Numbered from the stretch's first letter, positions 1 to 9,006 are shown. The stretch is DNA of 64,000 bases from Hymenobacter setariae (GCF_007713685.1 NZ_VMRJ01000007.1:62001-126000); one strand, 5' to 3'. Translations and numbers: made by a program. The notes: generated from the letters alone by a model not told the origin.

Positions 1-1
1 C

Positions 2-985
2 AACCTGCGGGCCAGCGGCAAGGTGCTATGGAAAAACGCCGGCGCGTCGGTTATTGACCTAGGCGATGGTATCTTGAACGTGGAGTTTCACTCCAAAATG
101 AATTCCCTAGGTACCGATGTTATCCAGGGTTTGCTGAAAGGCGTGGAGATGGCCGAAAACGGCTACCGCGGCCTGGTGGTGGGCAACGACGCGCCCAACT
201 TCTCAGCCGGCGCCAACCTGGGCCTCGTGTACATGCAGGCGCTGGAGCAGGAGTTTGACGAGCTGAATATGATGATTCAGCAGTTTCAGCAGGCTATGAT
301 GCGGATGCGCTACAGCAGCATTCCGGTAGTAGGCACGCCGCACGGCCTCACCCTAGGAGGCGGCTGCGAGCTGAACTTGCACTGCGACCGTGTGGTGGCC
401 TCGGCCGAATCGTACATCGGCCTCGTCGAATTTGGCGTGGGCCTAATACCCGGCGGCGGCGGCACCAAGGAAATGACCTTGCGCACGGCAGCCAAGTACG
501 AGGAAGGCGAGCCTGAATTTAACCTACTGCGCAACACGTACATGACTATCAGCACGGCTAAAGTTTCGACTTCGGCCGCCGAAGCATTTGACCTGGGCTA
601 CTTGCGTCGGGGCGACGAGATTGTAGTGAACTCGAATCGGGTAATCGCCCAGGCCAAGGCCGCGGCTATTGAGCTAGCTGACGCTGGCTATTCACAGCCG
701 AGCCAGAAGACCAACATCAAGGTGCACGGCCGGGGCGCGCTTGGCATGTTCATGAGTGGCGTGTACGCTATGAAAATGGGCAACTACATCTCCGAGCACG
801 ACGAGAAAATTGCCAATAAGCTTGCCTACGTGATGTGCGGCGGCGACCTCTCCTCCCCCACCGAGGTGAGCGAGCAGTACCTGCTGGACTTGGAGCGCGA
901 GGCGTTCTTGAGCCTCTGCGGCGAACGCAAGACGCTGGAGCGGATTCAGTCAATTTTGACCACTGGCAAGCCACTGCGTAATTAA
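2..985 (+). CDS. 3-hydroxyacyl-CoA dehydrogenase/enoyl-CoA hydratase, C-terminal part (partial gene)
   Basis: The frame is open to the left edge, so only the last 328 codons are present; the GTG at 23 is internal and should not be taken as the start. The visible part is a crotonase-fold enoyl-CoA hydratase domain. It has the oxyanion-hole segment NFSAGANL, the GGGCEL stretch carrying a first active-site Glu, and VEFGVGLIPGGGGT with the second. In Bacteroidota this domain is usually the C-terminal half of a roughly 800-residue fusion whose N-terminal half is a NAD-dependent 3-hydroxyacyl-CoA dehydrogenase; that half lies outside the window and is inferred. Role: hydration and oxidation steps of cytoplasmic fatty-acid beta-oxidation. 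The thiolase for the next step follows 123 bases downstream, separated by a palindromic repeat. Confidence 0.9.
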   Translation, partial: NLRASGKVLWKNAGASVIDLGDGILNVEFHSKMNSLGTDVIQGLLKGVEMAENGYRGLVVGNDAPNFSAGANLGLVYMQALEQEFDELNMMIQQFQQAMMRMRYSSIPVVGTPHGLTLGGGCELNLHCDRVVASAESYIGLVEFGVGLIPGGGGTKEMTLRTAAKYEEGEPEFNLLRNTYMTISTAKVSTSAAEAFDLGYLRRGDEIVVNSNRVIAQAKAAAIELADAGYSQPSQKTNIKVHGRGALGMFMSGVYAMKMGNYISEHDEKIANKLAYVMCGGDLSSPTEVSEQYLLDLEREAFLSLCGERKTLERIQSILTTGKPLRN

Positions 986-990
986 CTTAT

Positions 991-1097
991 TGTCATGCTG
1001 GCGAAGGAAGCGTCTTATCACGGCTGCCTTCGCCAGACCCCATTTCCCACCCGAGCGCTGCGAACGTGATAAGATGCTTCGCAAGCTCAGCATGACA
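991..1097. repeat. REP-like palindromic element, copy 1
   Basis: Imperfect inverted repeat. The left arm (991-1022, TGTCATGCTGGCGAAG...) pairs with the right arm (1065-1097, ...CTTCGCAAGCTCAGCATGACA). The right arm matches the right arm of a second element at 44604-44634 base for base over about 31 positions. It lies in the spacer between two beta-oxidation genes, so a transcript crossing it could fold into a long hairpin. No transposase is nearby. Confidence 0.8.
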
Positions 1098-1108
1098 GAA
1101 GCAACCAA

Positions 1109-2296
1109 ATGTCTCCCCAACAAGCATATATCGTGGCCGGCTACCGCACGGCTGTCGGCAAAGCGCCCCGTGGCGTATTCCGTTTCACTCGGCCCGATGA
1201 CCTCGCCGCCGAGGTTATCAAGCACCTCGTCAAGTCGGTACCGGCCCTCGACCCCAGCCGCGTCGATGACGTTATCGTGGGCAACGCCGTGCCCGAAGCC
1301 GAGCAGGGCCTGCAAATGGGCCGCCTCATCTCGCTGCTCGCACTACCCATCAATGTGCCGGGCCTCATCGTGAACCGCTACTGCGGCTCGGGCGTGGAAA
1401 CCATCGCAATGGCGGTGGGCAAAATCACGGCTGGCATGGCTGACTGCATCATCGCGGGCGGCACCGAGAGCATGAGCATGGTACCCACCGTAGGCTGGAA
1501 AACCGCGCCTAATTATAAGCTGGCCACTCAGCACCCCGATTACTACATCGGCATGGGCCTCACCGCCGAGGCTGTGGCCAAGGACTACAACGTGTCGCGC
1601 CAAGACCAGGACAAGTTTAGCTACAACTCACACCAAAAGGCCATTAAGGCCATCGCAGCCGGCAAATTCAAGCAGAGCATCGTGCCTATCACGGTGGAGG
1701 AAACCTACCTCGACCAGGCCACCGGCAAGAAGAAAACCCGCTCCTACGTGGTGGATACCGATGAAGGCCCGCGCGCCGACACGTCGCTCGAAGCGCTGGC
1801 CCGCCTGCGCCCCGTGTTCGCCGCCAATGGCTCGGTCACGGCCGGCAACTCGTCGCAAACCTCCGATGGGGCGGCTTTTGTACTGGTAATGAGCGAGAAG
1901 ATGGTGAAGGAATTGAACCTAGAGCCCATCGCCCGCATGGTGACTTACGCCAGCGAAGGTATCGACCCGCGCATCATGGGCATGGGACCCATCAAGGCGG
2001 TGCCAAAGGCCCTCAAGCAGGCTGGCATGAAGCTCGAAGACATCGACCTGATTGAGCTGAACGAGGCTTTCGCCTGCCAGTCGCTGGCCGTGGTGCGCGA
2101 GCTCGGCATTGACATGGACAAGCTCAACGTGAACGGCGGCGCCATTGCCCTAGGTCACCCGCTAGGCTGCTCGGGTGCCAAGCTCTCGATTCAGCTCTTC
2201 GACGAGTTGCGGGAGCGTGGCCAGAAATACGGCATGGTAACCGCCTGCGTGGGCGGCGGCCAGGGCGTGGCCGGCATCTATGAACTACTAAAATAA
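1109..2296 (+). CDS. fadA: Acetyl-CoA C-acyltransferase (thiolase)
   Basis: Thiolase of 395 residues, the normal length for the family. It cleaves 3-ketoacyl-CoA with CoA to give acetyl-CoA and a shortened acyl-CoA, the last step of a beta-oxidation cycle in the cytoplasm. The catalytic set is complete: nucleophilic Cys92 in NRYCGSGVET, His350 in GHPLGCSGA and Cys380 in ACVGGGQG; the NEAFA motif is also present. The ATG at 1109 gives the conserved N-terminus (QQAYIVAGYRTAVGK). It follows the hydratase/dehydrogenase fusion, which supports a degradative role. A biosynthetic acetoacetyl-CoA thiolase is possible from sequence alone but less likely here. Confidence 0.93.
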   Translation: MSPQQAYIVAGYRTAVGKAPRGVFRFTRPDDLAAEVIKHLVKSVPALDPSRVDDVIVGNAVPEAEQGLQMGRLISLLALPINVPGLIVNRYCGSGVETIAMAVGKITAGMADCIIAGGTESMSMVPTVGWKTAPNYKLATQHPDYYIGMGLTAEAVAKDYNVSRQDQDKFSYNSHQKAIKAIAAGKFKQSIVPITVEETYLDQATGKKKTRSYVVDTDEGPRADTSLEALARLRPVFAANGSVTAGNSSQTSDGAAFVLVMSEKMVKELNLEPIARMVTYASEGIDPRIMGMGPIKAVPKALKQAGMKLEDIDLIELNEAFACQSLAVVRELGIDMDKLNVNGGAIALGHPLGCSGAKLSIQLFDELRERGQKYGMVTACVGGGQGVAGIYELLK

Positions 2297-2344
2297 AGCC
2301 GGAGTTGGCGCGTCTAACAAGGAGAATACTTTTCGTAGCATCCC

Positions 2345-2656
2345 ATGAGCAAACGCGCTTATAAATATCATCAATATCATCTGCGTCTAGAGCAGGTGGC
2401 TGGCATTGCCCCCGACAGCCCCAAACAAGAGCCGCTGGAACTAGACTTTGAAAACCACGACGATATTTTCAGCATCGTGGAGCGATTGCAAAGTCGTAAC
2501 CTGTTTGAGGAACCGGGCCAATCGACCGAATTCGCTATCGGCCTGAAGCTGTTTAGCGAGGTGATGCTCAAAAACCGGCAGCATCCGTTGTTTGAGGAGT
2601 TAGCCCCAGCTTTTAAAGCCTTTATGCAGCGGCTGAAAGCCCCGAATCAAGAGTAG
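2345..2656 (+). CDS. DUF3861 family protein
   Basis: Small acidic cytoplasmic protein of 103 residues without signal peptide or membrane segment. It matches my memory of the DUF3861 family: an N-terminal SKRAYKYH segment, a central FENHDDIFSIVERL stretch and the FAIGLKLFSEVMLKNR block before the C-terminus. No biochemical role is known to me. It lies 48 bases after the thiolase and before a strong terminator, so it is probably the last gene of the hydratase-thiolase transcript. The family is also found away from fatty-acid genes, so a direct role in beta-oxidation is only inference. Confidence 0.75.
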   Translation: MSKRAYKYHQYHLRLEQVAGIAPDSPKQEPLELDFENHDDIFSIVERLQSRNLFEEPGQSTEFAIGLKLFSEVMLKNRQHPLFEELAPAFKAFMQRLKAPNQE

Positions 2657-2663
2657 GGTAAAA

Positions 2664-2698
2664 AAGAAGCTTCGTGACAGTACGAAGCTTCTTTTTTT
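2664..2698 (+). terminator. Rho-independent terminator after the DUF3861 gene
   Basis: Arms AAGAAGCTTCGT and ACGAAGCTTCTT around a short loop, followed by a run of seven T. It ends the thiolase/DUF3861 transcript and separates it from the acyl-CoA dehydrogenase gene. Confidence 0.85.
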
Positions 2699-2733
2699 GA
2701 ACATAATAGTCGGCACGCCTAACATTTTTTTCT

Positions 2734-2740
2734 TATCTTG
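2734..2740 (+). promoter_or_regulatory. Possible -7 box of the acyl-CoA dehydrogenase gene
   Basis: TATCTTG, close to the Bacteroidota -7 consensus TAnnTTTG, lies about 84 bases before the ATG and just after the preceding terminator, where a promoter is needed. No good -33 TTG is seen at the usual distance. Confidence 0.3.
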
Positions 2741-2823
2741 CAACACCAAAACGCTCGGCGCGTTGTTGTCTAAATACTCTGCTAGCCTAACAGTTTCAAT
2801 CCCACTCAACCGCATAGTTCATC

Positions 2824-4611
2824 ATGGAAGTATCCAACAAAACCGCTCCCAAGGGCGGCGAATTCATCATCAAAGCCACGGAGGCCCAAGACGTTTTCAC
2901 GCCCGCCGACTTTTCGGAGGAGCAGAACATGATGTACCAGACCTGCCTCGACTTCGTAGAAACCGAGGTACGGCCGCTGGTAGAGCGCCTCGATAACCAC
3001 GAGGAGGGCCTGATGCGTGGCCTGATGGAAAAAGCCGGCCAGCTTGGCCTGTTTGGGGTGAGCGTGCCGGAAGAGTTTGGCGGCCTGAATATGGACTTCC
3101 CTACCGCACTACGCGTGACGGAAGGCGTGGGCGGCGGCAATTCGTTTCCGGTGGCGTTTGCGGCGCACACGGGCATTGCCCTGCTGCCGATTCTGTACTT
3201 CGGCAACGATGAGCAGAAGAAAAAATACATCCCCGGTCTCACCGATGGCACGCTGATGGGTGCATATTGCCTCACCGAGCCCGGCTCGGGCTCCGATGCC
3301 CTAGGTGCTAAAACCAAGGCTGTGCTCAACGCCGAAGGCACGCACTACGTGCTGAACGGCCAGAAAATGTGGATTACCAACGCTGGCTTTGCCGACGTGT
3401 TTATCGTGTTTGCCAAGATTGACGGCGAGCAGTTCACGGGCTTCATCGTGGACAAAGACACGCCCGGCCTGAGCCTCGGCAACGAGGAGCACAAGATGGG
3501 CATTAAAGGCAGCAGCACCCGCCAGGTGTTCCTGACCGACGCGCTGGTGCCCAAGGAAAACGTGCTGGGCGAGATTGGCAAAGGCCACCTCATCGCCTTC
3601 AACGTGCTGAATATCGGCCGCATTAAGCTGGCCGCCGCCTGCCTAGGTGGTGCCAAAGCTACCGCCACGCAGAGCGTGAAGTATGCCAACGAACGTGTGC
3701 AGTTCAAGCTGCCTATTTCGAAGTTTGGCGCTATTCGCTACAAATTGGCGCAGCAGGCCATTCGGATGTACGCCGTGGAGTCAGCCATTTACCGCGCTGG
3801 CGAGGACATCTACCGCAAAGAGCAGGAGCTGATGGCCAGCGGCATGGGTACCAACGAGGCCCTACTGGGTGCCGCCCGCGAGTTTGCCGTGGAGTGCGCC
3901 ATGCTGAAAGTAGAAGGCTCAGAAGTGCTTGATTATGTGACCGACGAGGGTGTGCAGATTTATGGTGGCTACGGCTTCTCGGCCGACTACCCTATGGACC
4001 GCAACTACCGCGACTCGCGCATCAACCGGATTTTTGAGGGTACCAACGAAATCAACCGGATGCTGGCCGTGGATATGATTTTGAAGAAGGGTCTGAAAGG
4101 CGAGCTCGACCTTATGGGCCCGGCCCAAGCCGTGCAGCAGGAGTTGATGAGCATCCCAAGCATGGGCGAGAGCGACGATTCGGCCTTTGCTGCTGAGAAG
4201 AAAGCCATCGCCAACATGAAGAAAGCGGTGCTAATGGTAGCCGGCACGGCCGTGCAGAAGTATATGAACTCGCTCGCCAAAGAGCAGGAAGTGCTGATGA
4301 ACATTGCCGACATGGCCATCAAAACCTACGTGGCCGAAAGCACGCTGTTGCGCGTCGAAAAAGAAATTGCCGCCAAAGGTGAAGAAGCCCTGAGCCGCCA
4401 GCTCGACATGGCTCGTGTGTACCTCTCCGACGCTATCGACCTGGTTGAGAAATCGGGTCGCGAAGCCATCGCCAGCATGACCGAGGGCGATGAGCAGCGT
4501 CTGATGAGCATGGGCCTTAAGCGCTTCACCAAGCCTGACCTCTTCAACGTAAAAGATGCCCGCCGCCGTGTAGCTGCGGGGCTGATTGAAGCCAACGAGT
4601 ACATCTATTAA
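2824..4611 (+). CDS. Acyl-CoA dehydrogenase (long, VLCAD-like)
   Basis: FAD-dependent acyl-CoA dehydrogenase of 595 residues, doing the first oxidation of beta-oxidation. Typical signatures are AYCLTEPGSGSDA (about 147-159), the KMWITNA flavin-binding stretch (181-187) and the catalytic Glu405 in IFEGTNEINR. About 170 extra residues follow the catalytic core, as in VLCAD/ACAD9-like enzymes, suggesting long-chain substrates (inference). The ATG at 2824 gives the expected acidic leader before the dehydrogenase domain. It has its own transcription unit, bounded by terminators at 2664 and 4648, but sits beside the thiolase and hydratase/dehydrogenase genes. The electron-transfer flavoprotein is not in the window. 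Confidence 0.92.
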   Translation: MEVSNKTAPKGGEFIIKATEAQDVFTPADFSEEQNMMYQTCLDFVETEVRPLVERLDNHEEGLMRGLMEKAGQLGLFGVSVPEEFGGLNMDFPTALRVTEGVGGGNSFPVAFAAHTGIALLPILYFGNDEQKKKYIPGLTDGTLMGAYCLTEPGSGSDALGAKTKAVLNAEGTHYVLNGQKMWITNAGFADVFIVFAKIDGEQFTGFIVDKDTPGLSLGNEEHKMGIKGSSTRQVFLTDALVPKENVLGEIGKGHLIAFNVLNIGRIKLAAACLGGAKATATQSVKYANERVQFKLPISKFGAIRYKLAQQAIRMYAVESAIYRAGEDIYRKEQELMASGMGTNEALLGAAREFAVECAMLKVEGSEVLDYVTDEGVQIYGGYGFSADYPMDRNYRDSRINRIFEGTNEINRMLAVDMILKKGLKGELDLMGPAQAVQQELMSIPSMGESDDSAFAAEKKAIANMKKAVLMVAGTAVQKYMNSLAKEQEVLMNIADMAIKTYVAESTLLRVEKEIAAKGEEALSRQLDMARVYLSDAIDLVEKSGREAIASMTEGDEQRLMSMGLKRFTKPDLFNVKDARRRVAAGLIEANEYIY

Positions 4612-4647
4612 TCGCAGGTGCGCGGCTGATTACGCTCTTCTATGACA

Positions 4648-4687
4648 AACAGAAAAGGCTGCTCTCACGAGCAGCCTTTTCTGTTTT
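4648..4687. terminator. Bidirectional terminator
   Basis: Arms AACAGAAAAGGCTGCTC and GAGCAGCCTTTTCTGTT (17 bp, perfect) with a TCAC loop, between the plus-strand acyl-CoA dehydrogenase gene and the convergent minus-strand gene ending at 4776. Confidence 0.85.
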
Positions 4688-4775
4688 ACCACCTTATCAC
4701 TGAGTACCTAAACCTAGCAATCCAAAAAGTTAGCTACACCAGCGGCGTATCTATGCAATTCCTATAATCACTGGT

Positions 4776-6245
4776 CTACTTCAGCTTCACTTCATTCAAC
4801 TGCAAGGCTGCCGATTTTTTGCTGGGGCGGCTAACGCCGATGATTTCTTTAGGGCCGAGCCAAGTGGTAAAGTCTTTGACGTAGGCTAGCTGCTGGTCGT
4901 TGGCTACGTTGAGTTTAAGGCGCTGCTGGGCACCTAGGATGCCATTACGTGCCTGAATGTGGCGCAGGTAGAGGTCCGACTTGCCGCCAATGTTTTCCAG
5001 CGTCAATAGCTGCACATCTTCGCCAAACACGGCGGCCCGGAAACCGATGCCGGTATAACTGTCGATAGCGGGCGCTACCTGGTCTTTAGGCACTACTAGG
5101 TGCCAAGTAGGTGTCACGAACGCGCTATAGCCGAATACGTGCAACTCGCGGGCGTGCACCGGCTGGTCAGGGCCGCCTTCCTCAAAGTGTCGCTCGGCAA
5201 TGATGACCAGGTTTGTGTTTTCCGATAGCAGCATATCGGCCAAATAAATATCTTCTAGTCGCTTCGGCTCAGTTCCCGTGGCTTTTCCTACCTCAGCAAG
5301 GTAGGCGGGGGCAAATGGTAGCTCAGGTGCCAGCTTGAGGCTCTTGTTTTCAAAGTCGAAGCGCACGACTTTCAGGCTGGTTAGCTCGCCACTGTCATAG
5401 TTGGCACACAGCGCAGCCGCGTACAGCTGCCCGTCGGGCAGCAAGCTGAATTTGGCATCCCGAATTGTAATGGGCTTGCCCTCAAACACACCGCCCACCG
5501 GCACCCCTAGGACTGGTATTGGAGTTGGCACGCCAATGCGGTCGGGCGTTGCAGGATAGCGTCGCACCGTGAGTTTGCGCATGGCATCGCCGAGCATAGT
5601 CACGTATTGCGTACCATCATTAGCCAAGATGATGTTGGGAGAGAAAAAGTCACCCTGGTCCCGAAAATCATAAGTACGGTCCAGAATTTTGGTCAGCTTC
5701 TGGTCGTAGAGCGTACCCACTAGACTGCGTACCTGCTCATCGCGAGTGGCGTAGCGATAAGCGAGCAGCCGCGTACCATCGGGCGAGAGGCGCACGCTGG
5801 GGCGACGCTCACTGGCAGCGGCCGTCACGAGCACCACTGGCGCTCCCTTCTGGCCGCTAGCTAGAGCCACGGGCTGCACGGCTAGGTCCTGGCCGTTTTC
5901 GTCGGCGTGGTGCAGCACCACCCAGACTTGCTCGGCACTGCGGCCAAATGCCTCCACCGTTTCGCCGGGTGCAATTGGCAGCGTGGTGCTCCATTGCTTT
6001 TTGAGGTCGGCGCTATAGCGCTCGACGGCGTAGGCACTGCCACTTTGGTGCGCCAGAATAACGAAGCCACTGCCATCGGCCAGGGCCAGTGTTTTGCGAG
6101 GCACGCGCTGGTTGTAACGGTCCTCGCCTTGCTCGGGCAGGTAGCTGAATGGCGCCGATTTTACTTTCTGCGCTTGGGCTGAATAACTGGTACCTATCAG
6201 CCCACCCATTACCAATGCAAGGGCTACTGCAAAACGACGCATCAT
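4776..6245 (-). CDS. Secreted protein of unknown function
   Basis: Protein of 489 residues with a clear signal peptide (basic MMRR, hydrophobic stretch, cleavage expected after AQA). The mature part has repeated segments of the kind seen in beta-propeller proteins (for example PSVRLSPDGTRLLAYRY, and FSLLPDGQLYAA further on), so a propeller fold is suspected but not proven. There are no catalytic motifs, no C-terminal membrane segment and no type IX sorting tail, which points to a periplasmic location. It ends convergently with the acyl-CoA dehydrogenase gene. I do not recognise the family. Confidence 0.7.
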   Translation of the reverse strand: MMRRFAVALALVMGGLIGTSYSAQAQKVKSAPFSYLPEQGEDRYNQRVPRKTLALADGSGFVILAHQSGSAYAVERYSADLKKQWSTTLPIAPGETVEAFGRSAEQVWVVLHHADENGQDLAVQPVALASGQKGAPVVLVTAAASERRPSVRLSPDGTRLLAYRYATRDEQVRSLVGTLYDQKLTKILDRTYDFRDQGDFFSPNIILANDGTQYVTMLGDAMRKLTVRRYPATPDRIGVPTPIPVLGVPVGGVFEGKPITIRDAKFSLLPDGQLYAAALCANYDSGELTSLKVVRFDFENKSLKLAPELPFAPAYLAEVGKATGTEPKRLEDIYLADMLLSENTNLVIIAERHFEEGGPDQPVHARELHVFGYSAFVTPTWHLVVPKDQVAPAIDSYTGIGFRAAVFGEDVQLLTLENIGGKSDLYLRHIQARNGILGAQQRLKLNVANDQQLAYVKDFTTWLGPKEIIGVSRPSKKSAALQLNEVKLK

Positions 6246-6584
6246 AACTTAATATTAAAAAGCTTGGACCTAGGGCAAATCTAGCGGCCAAAAGTACCGC
6301 CTAGCCTCTTGTACCGCGCCGCTCGCTGCGGGCAAGCATCAACCGCTGAGGGGAAAGGATAATCTTGCGGCAATATTTTTTGCTTTGTATCAGTTACTTT
6401 TGTAACATAATACACCGCGCTACGCAACCTTATCACTTGGCAGTCGTTTAACTGCCGCGCTGCGTAAGCAGCACAGTACACACTCTACCTTTCTTCTCTC
6501 CCACCCATCCTTTAGCGCTCGATACTTTAGAAAAATCACCTTAACCTCGCTGCTCTGCGCTTCTTTGCTAGCAGCGTTTCATCC
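6246..6584. other. Spacer between divergent genes, with a plus-strand promoter candidate
   Basis: 339 bases separate the divergent genes at 4776-6245 and 6585-6812. An exact TAnnTTTG box, TACTTTTG, lies at 6395-6402 on the plus strand, but no TTG sits 17-23 bases upstream of it. On the minus strand TAGATTTG (6276-6283) also fits the -7 consensus, again without a good -33 partner. Nothing else is recognisable. Confidence 0.4.
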
Positions 6585-6812
6585 ATGAAATCTTTCGCTA
6601 AAATCAGCTCGCTCTTCGCGCTCATCATCATTGGACGCTATTTGCAGCCAGCGGCTATCGCCCCCCTAGCGACGACTCGTCCTACTTCCACTGCACAAGC
6701 ATTGCCCTTGGCACTAGCACGCTATACGTCTACCCCGCTTCTCAAATCGCAGCCATCCACCGGGCAACCTCAGGCGGCTCGAACGCAGGCATCACAGGGT
6801 TATTTTTTGTAA
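6585..6812 (+). CDS. Small secreted protein of unknown function
   Basis: ORF of 75 residues. The N-terminus (MKSFAKISSLFALIIIG) looks like a signal peptide, followed by a Pro/Thr/Ala/Gln-rich, probably unstructured tail. Support for a real gene is contextual: an exact -7 promoter box lies upstream at 6395 and a terminator begins seven bases after the stop. There is no recognisable family and no catalytic motif. It could be a lineage-specific small surface or periplasmic protein, or a chance ORF between two signals. Confidence 0.45.
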   Translation: MKSFAKISSLFALIIIGRYLQPAAIAPLATTRPTSTAQALPLALARYTSTPLLKSQPSTGQPQAARTQASQGYFL

Positions 6813-6818
6813 TTCGGC

Positions 6819-6847
6819 AAGCGGCTTCTCAAGAAGCCGCTTTTTTG
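6819..6847. terminator. Terminator between convergent genes
   Basis: Hairpin AAGCGGCTTCT/AGAAGCCGCTT followed by TTTTTT, between the 75-residue ORF on the plus strand and recG on the minus strand. It can work for both. Confidence 0.8.
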
Positions 6848-6868
6848 TTGCACTTACTGGCCAAAAAC

Positions 6869-8965
6869 TTAGCTTATCCGACTCCAATTCACGGCCGTAG
6901 CGGGTAGGCTTTCGATATGGCGCCGAATATTGCCGTGCTCGGGGCGTGCCAAGTCGGGGTCGTCGTTTAGGATAGCTTGCGCGGCGGCTCGGCTTTCGGT
7001 TAAGATGCGTCCATCCTTGGCTAGGTCAGCAATGAGCAGGTCGAGCACGCCGCTCTGCTGCGTACCCATTAGGTCGCCAGGGCCACGCAGCTTCAGGTCA
7101 ATGTCGGCTATCTCGAAGCCGTTGTTGGTGCGTACCATAGTTTCGAGGCGCGTGCGGCTGTCTTTGCTCAGCTTATAGCCTGTCATCAGGACGCAGTAGC
7201 TCTGGTCGGCGCCGCGGCCCACGCGCCCCCGCAACTGGTGCAGCTGCGAGAGGCCGAAGCGCTCGGCGCTCTCAATTATCATCACCGAGGCGTTAGGCAC
7301 ATTCACCCCTACCTCGATTACGGTGGTTGCCACCATTATCTGCGTTTCCTTATTCACGAAGCGCGCCATCTCGAAGTCTTTCTGCTCGGCCGACATGCGC
7401 CCGTGCACGATGCTGATTTGCATCTCCGGAAAAGCGCGGCTTACGCTTTCGTAGCCGTCAGTTAGGTCCTTATAATCGAGTGTTTCGCTTTCTTCAATAA
7501 GCGGATATACAATGTATACCTGCCGACCTAGGGCCACCTGGTCGCGCACAAACTGAAATACTTTCAGGCGGTTGGCATCGTAGCGGTGCACCGTCACGAT
7601 GGGCTTGCGGCCGGCAGGCAGCTCGTCAATTACGCTTACGTCGAGGTCACCGTAGAGCGTCATGGCAAGCGTACGCGGAATGGGCGTCGCCGTCATCACG
7701 AGCACGTGCGGAATCACGTAGGGGTTTTTCTGCCACAGCTTCGAGCGCTGCGCCACCCCAAAACGGTGCTGCTCGTCCATGATGGTCAGCCCTAGGTTGC
7801 GAAACTGCACCACGTCTTCGAGCAGCGCGTGGGTGCCCACCAGCATTTGCATAGTGCCTTCGCGCAACTGCTCGTGCAGTTCGCGCCGCACACGGGTGGG
7901 CGTGCTGCCCGTGAGCTTACCTAGGTTGATGCCGAGTTGGTTGGCATACACCTTGAGGCCCTGGTAGTGCTGGTCGGCCAATATTTCGGTGGGCGCCATC
8001 AGGCAGCTCTGAGCGCCGTTGTCGGCGGCCATCAGCATCGAGATAAAGGCTACGATGGTCTTGCCCGAACCCACGTCGCCCTGCAGCAGCCGGTTCATCT
8101 GCTTTCCGGCCAAGAAGTCCTTGTAAATCTCGTGGATAACCCGCTTTTGCGCGCCCGTTAGGTCGAAGGGCATGATATCCTTGTAGAAGTGCACCAGCGT
8201 GGGCACTTCATTAAAGACTTGTCCAGCTAGGGTCACTTTGCGCTGGTCTTTCTGGCGCAATAGCTTGAGCTGCACATAAAACAGCTCCTCAAACTTGAGC
8301 CGAAACCGCGCTCTATCCAGTAAGTCTTGATTCTGCGGGAAGTGGATTTGCTGTAAGGCCGCCGCCTTATCCATCAACCCATATTGTTGAATCAGGGCCG
8401 GCGACAGTGTTTCAGTAACCTGCGGCAGCGCGATTTTCAGCAGGTCGCTCACCATGCGCATGATAGCCTTGCTATCGATGCGGTGGTAGTTTTTCAACTT
8501 TTCACTGGTGTTGTACACTGGCTGCAAAAAGCTCTGGCCTGCCTTCTGCTCAGTTACTTCTTCCAGCTCGGGGTGGGCCATCTGGGGGCGGCCATTGAAC
8601 ATAGTGGGCTTGCCAAATACAATGTACTCTTGGTGGTTTTTGATGACCTTCTCCAAATAGTTCACCCCCTTAAACCACACCACCTCTAGTTCGCCGCTGG
8701 CATCGCCCACCTTGGCTACGAGGCGCTTCTTAGGGCCCTCCCCTATCACTTCGCGGCCGCGCAAAATGCCCTTTACCTGCACAAACGACATGTCGTCGTG
8801 CAGGTCTACTATATTATAAAACTGCGTGCGGTCGAGGTAGCGAAACGGGTAGCGCTGAATAAGGTCGCCGTAGGTAAACAACCCTAGCTCCTTGCCCAGC
8901 AGCTGTGCTCGCTGCACTCCTACTCCTCGCAGGTATTCAAGCTTGGTATTAAAAAAATTGCTCAT
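6869..8965 (-). CDS. recG: ATP-dependent DNA helicase RecG
   Basis: Full-length RecG of 698 residues, which remodels stalled replication forks and branch-migrates Holliday junctions. An N-terminal wedge/OB region (about residues 55-120, QVKGILRGREV) precedes the helicase core. The core has Walker A GDVGSGKT (296-303), DEQH (397-400), MTATPIPRT and GRVGRG. The ATG at 8965 gives a normal N-terminus. It is followed on the same strand by nothing closer than the terminator at 6819; upstream is gldD, 109 bases away. Nothing in the sequence is degenerate. Confidence 0.97.
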   Translation of the reverse strand: MSNFFNTKLEYLRGVGVQRAQLLGKELGLFTYGDLIQRYPFRYLDRTQFYNIVDLHDDMSFVQVKGILRGREVIGEGPKKRLVAKVGDASGELEVVWFKGVNYLEKVIKNHQEYIVFGKPTMFNGRPQMAHPELEEVTEQKAGQSFLQPVYNTSEKLKNYHRIDSKAIMRMVSDLLKIALPQVTETLSPALIQQYGLMDKAAALQQIHFPQNQDLLDRARFRLKFEELFYVQLKLLRQKDQRKVTLAGQVFNEVPTLVHFYKDIMPFDLTGAQKRVIHEIYKDFLAGKQMNRLLQGDVGSGKTIVAFISMLMAADNGAQSCLMAPTEILADQHYQGLKVYANQLGINLGKLTGSTPTRVRRELHEQLREGTMQMLVGTHALLEDVVQFRNLGLTIMDEQHRFGVAQRSKLWQKNPYVIPHVLVMTATPIPRTLAMTLYGDLDVSVIDELPAGRKPIVTVHRYDANRLKVFQFVRDQVALGRQVYIVYPLIEESETLDYKDLTDGYESVSRAFPEMQISIVHGRMSAEQKDFEMARFVNKETQIMVATTVIEVGVNVPNASVMIIESAERFGLSQLHQLRGRVGRGADQSYCVLMTGYKLSKDSRTRLETMVRTNNGFEIADIDLKLRGPGDLMGTQQSGVLDLLIADLAKDGRILTESRAAAQAILNDDPDLARPEHGNIRRHIESLPATAVNWSRIS

Positions 8966-8970
8966 GTATC

Positions 8971-9006
8971 CAGCTGTTAGCTTTTGGCTGTTAGCTGCTA
9001 GCTTTT
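8971..9006. repeat. Repetitive GTTAGCT-type spacer words
   Basis: The recG-gldD spacer contains closely repeated words (CTGTTAGCTTTTGGCTGTTA, then GCTGCTAGC). The same vocabulary (GTTAGCTGTTGGCT, GGCAGCTAGC) recurs inside the palindromic element at 55745-55919. It is perhaps a remnant of an intergenic repeat family. Confidence 0.35.
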
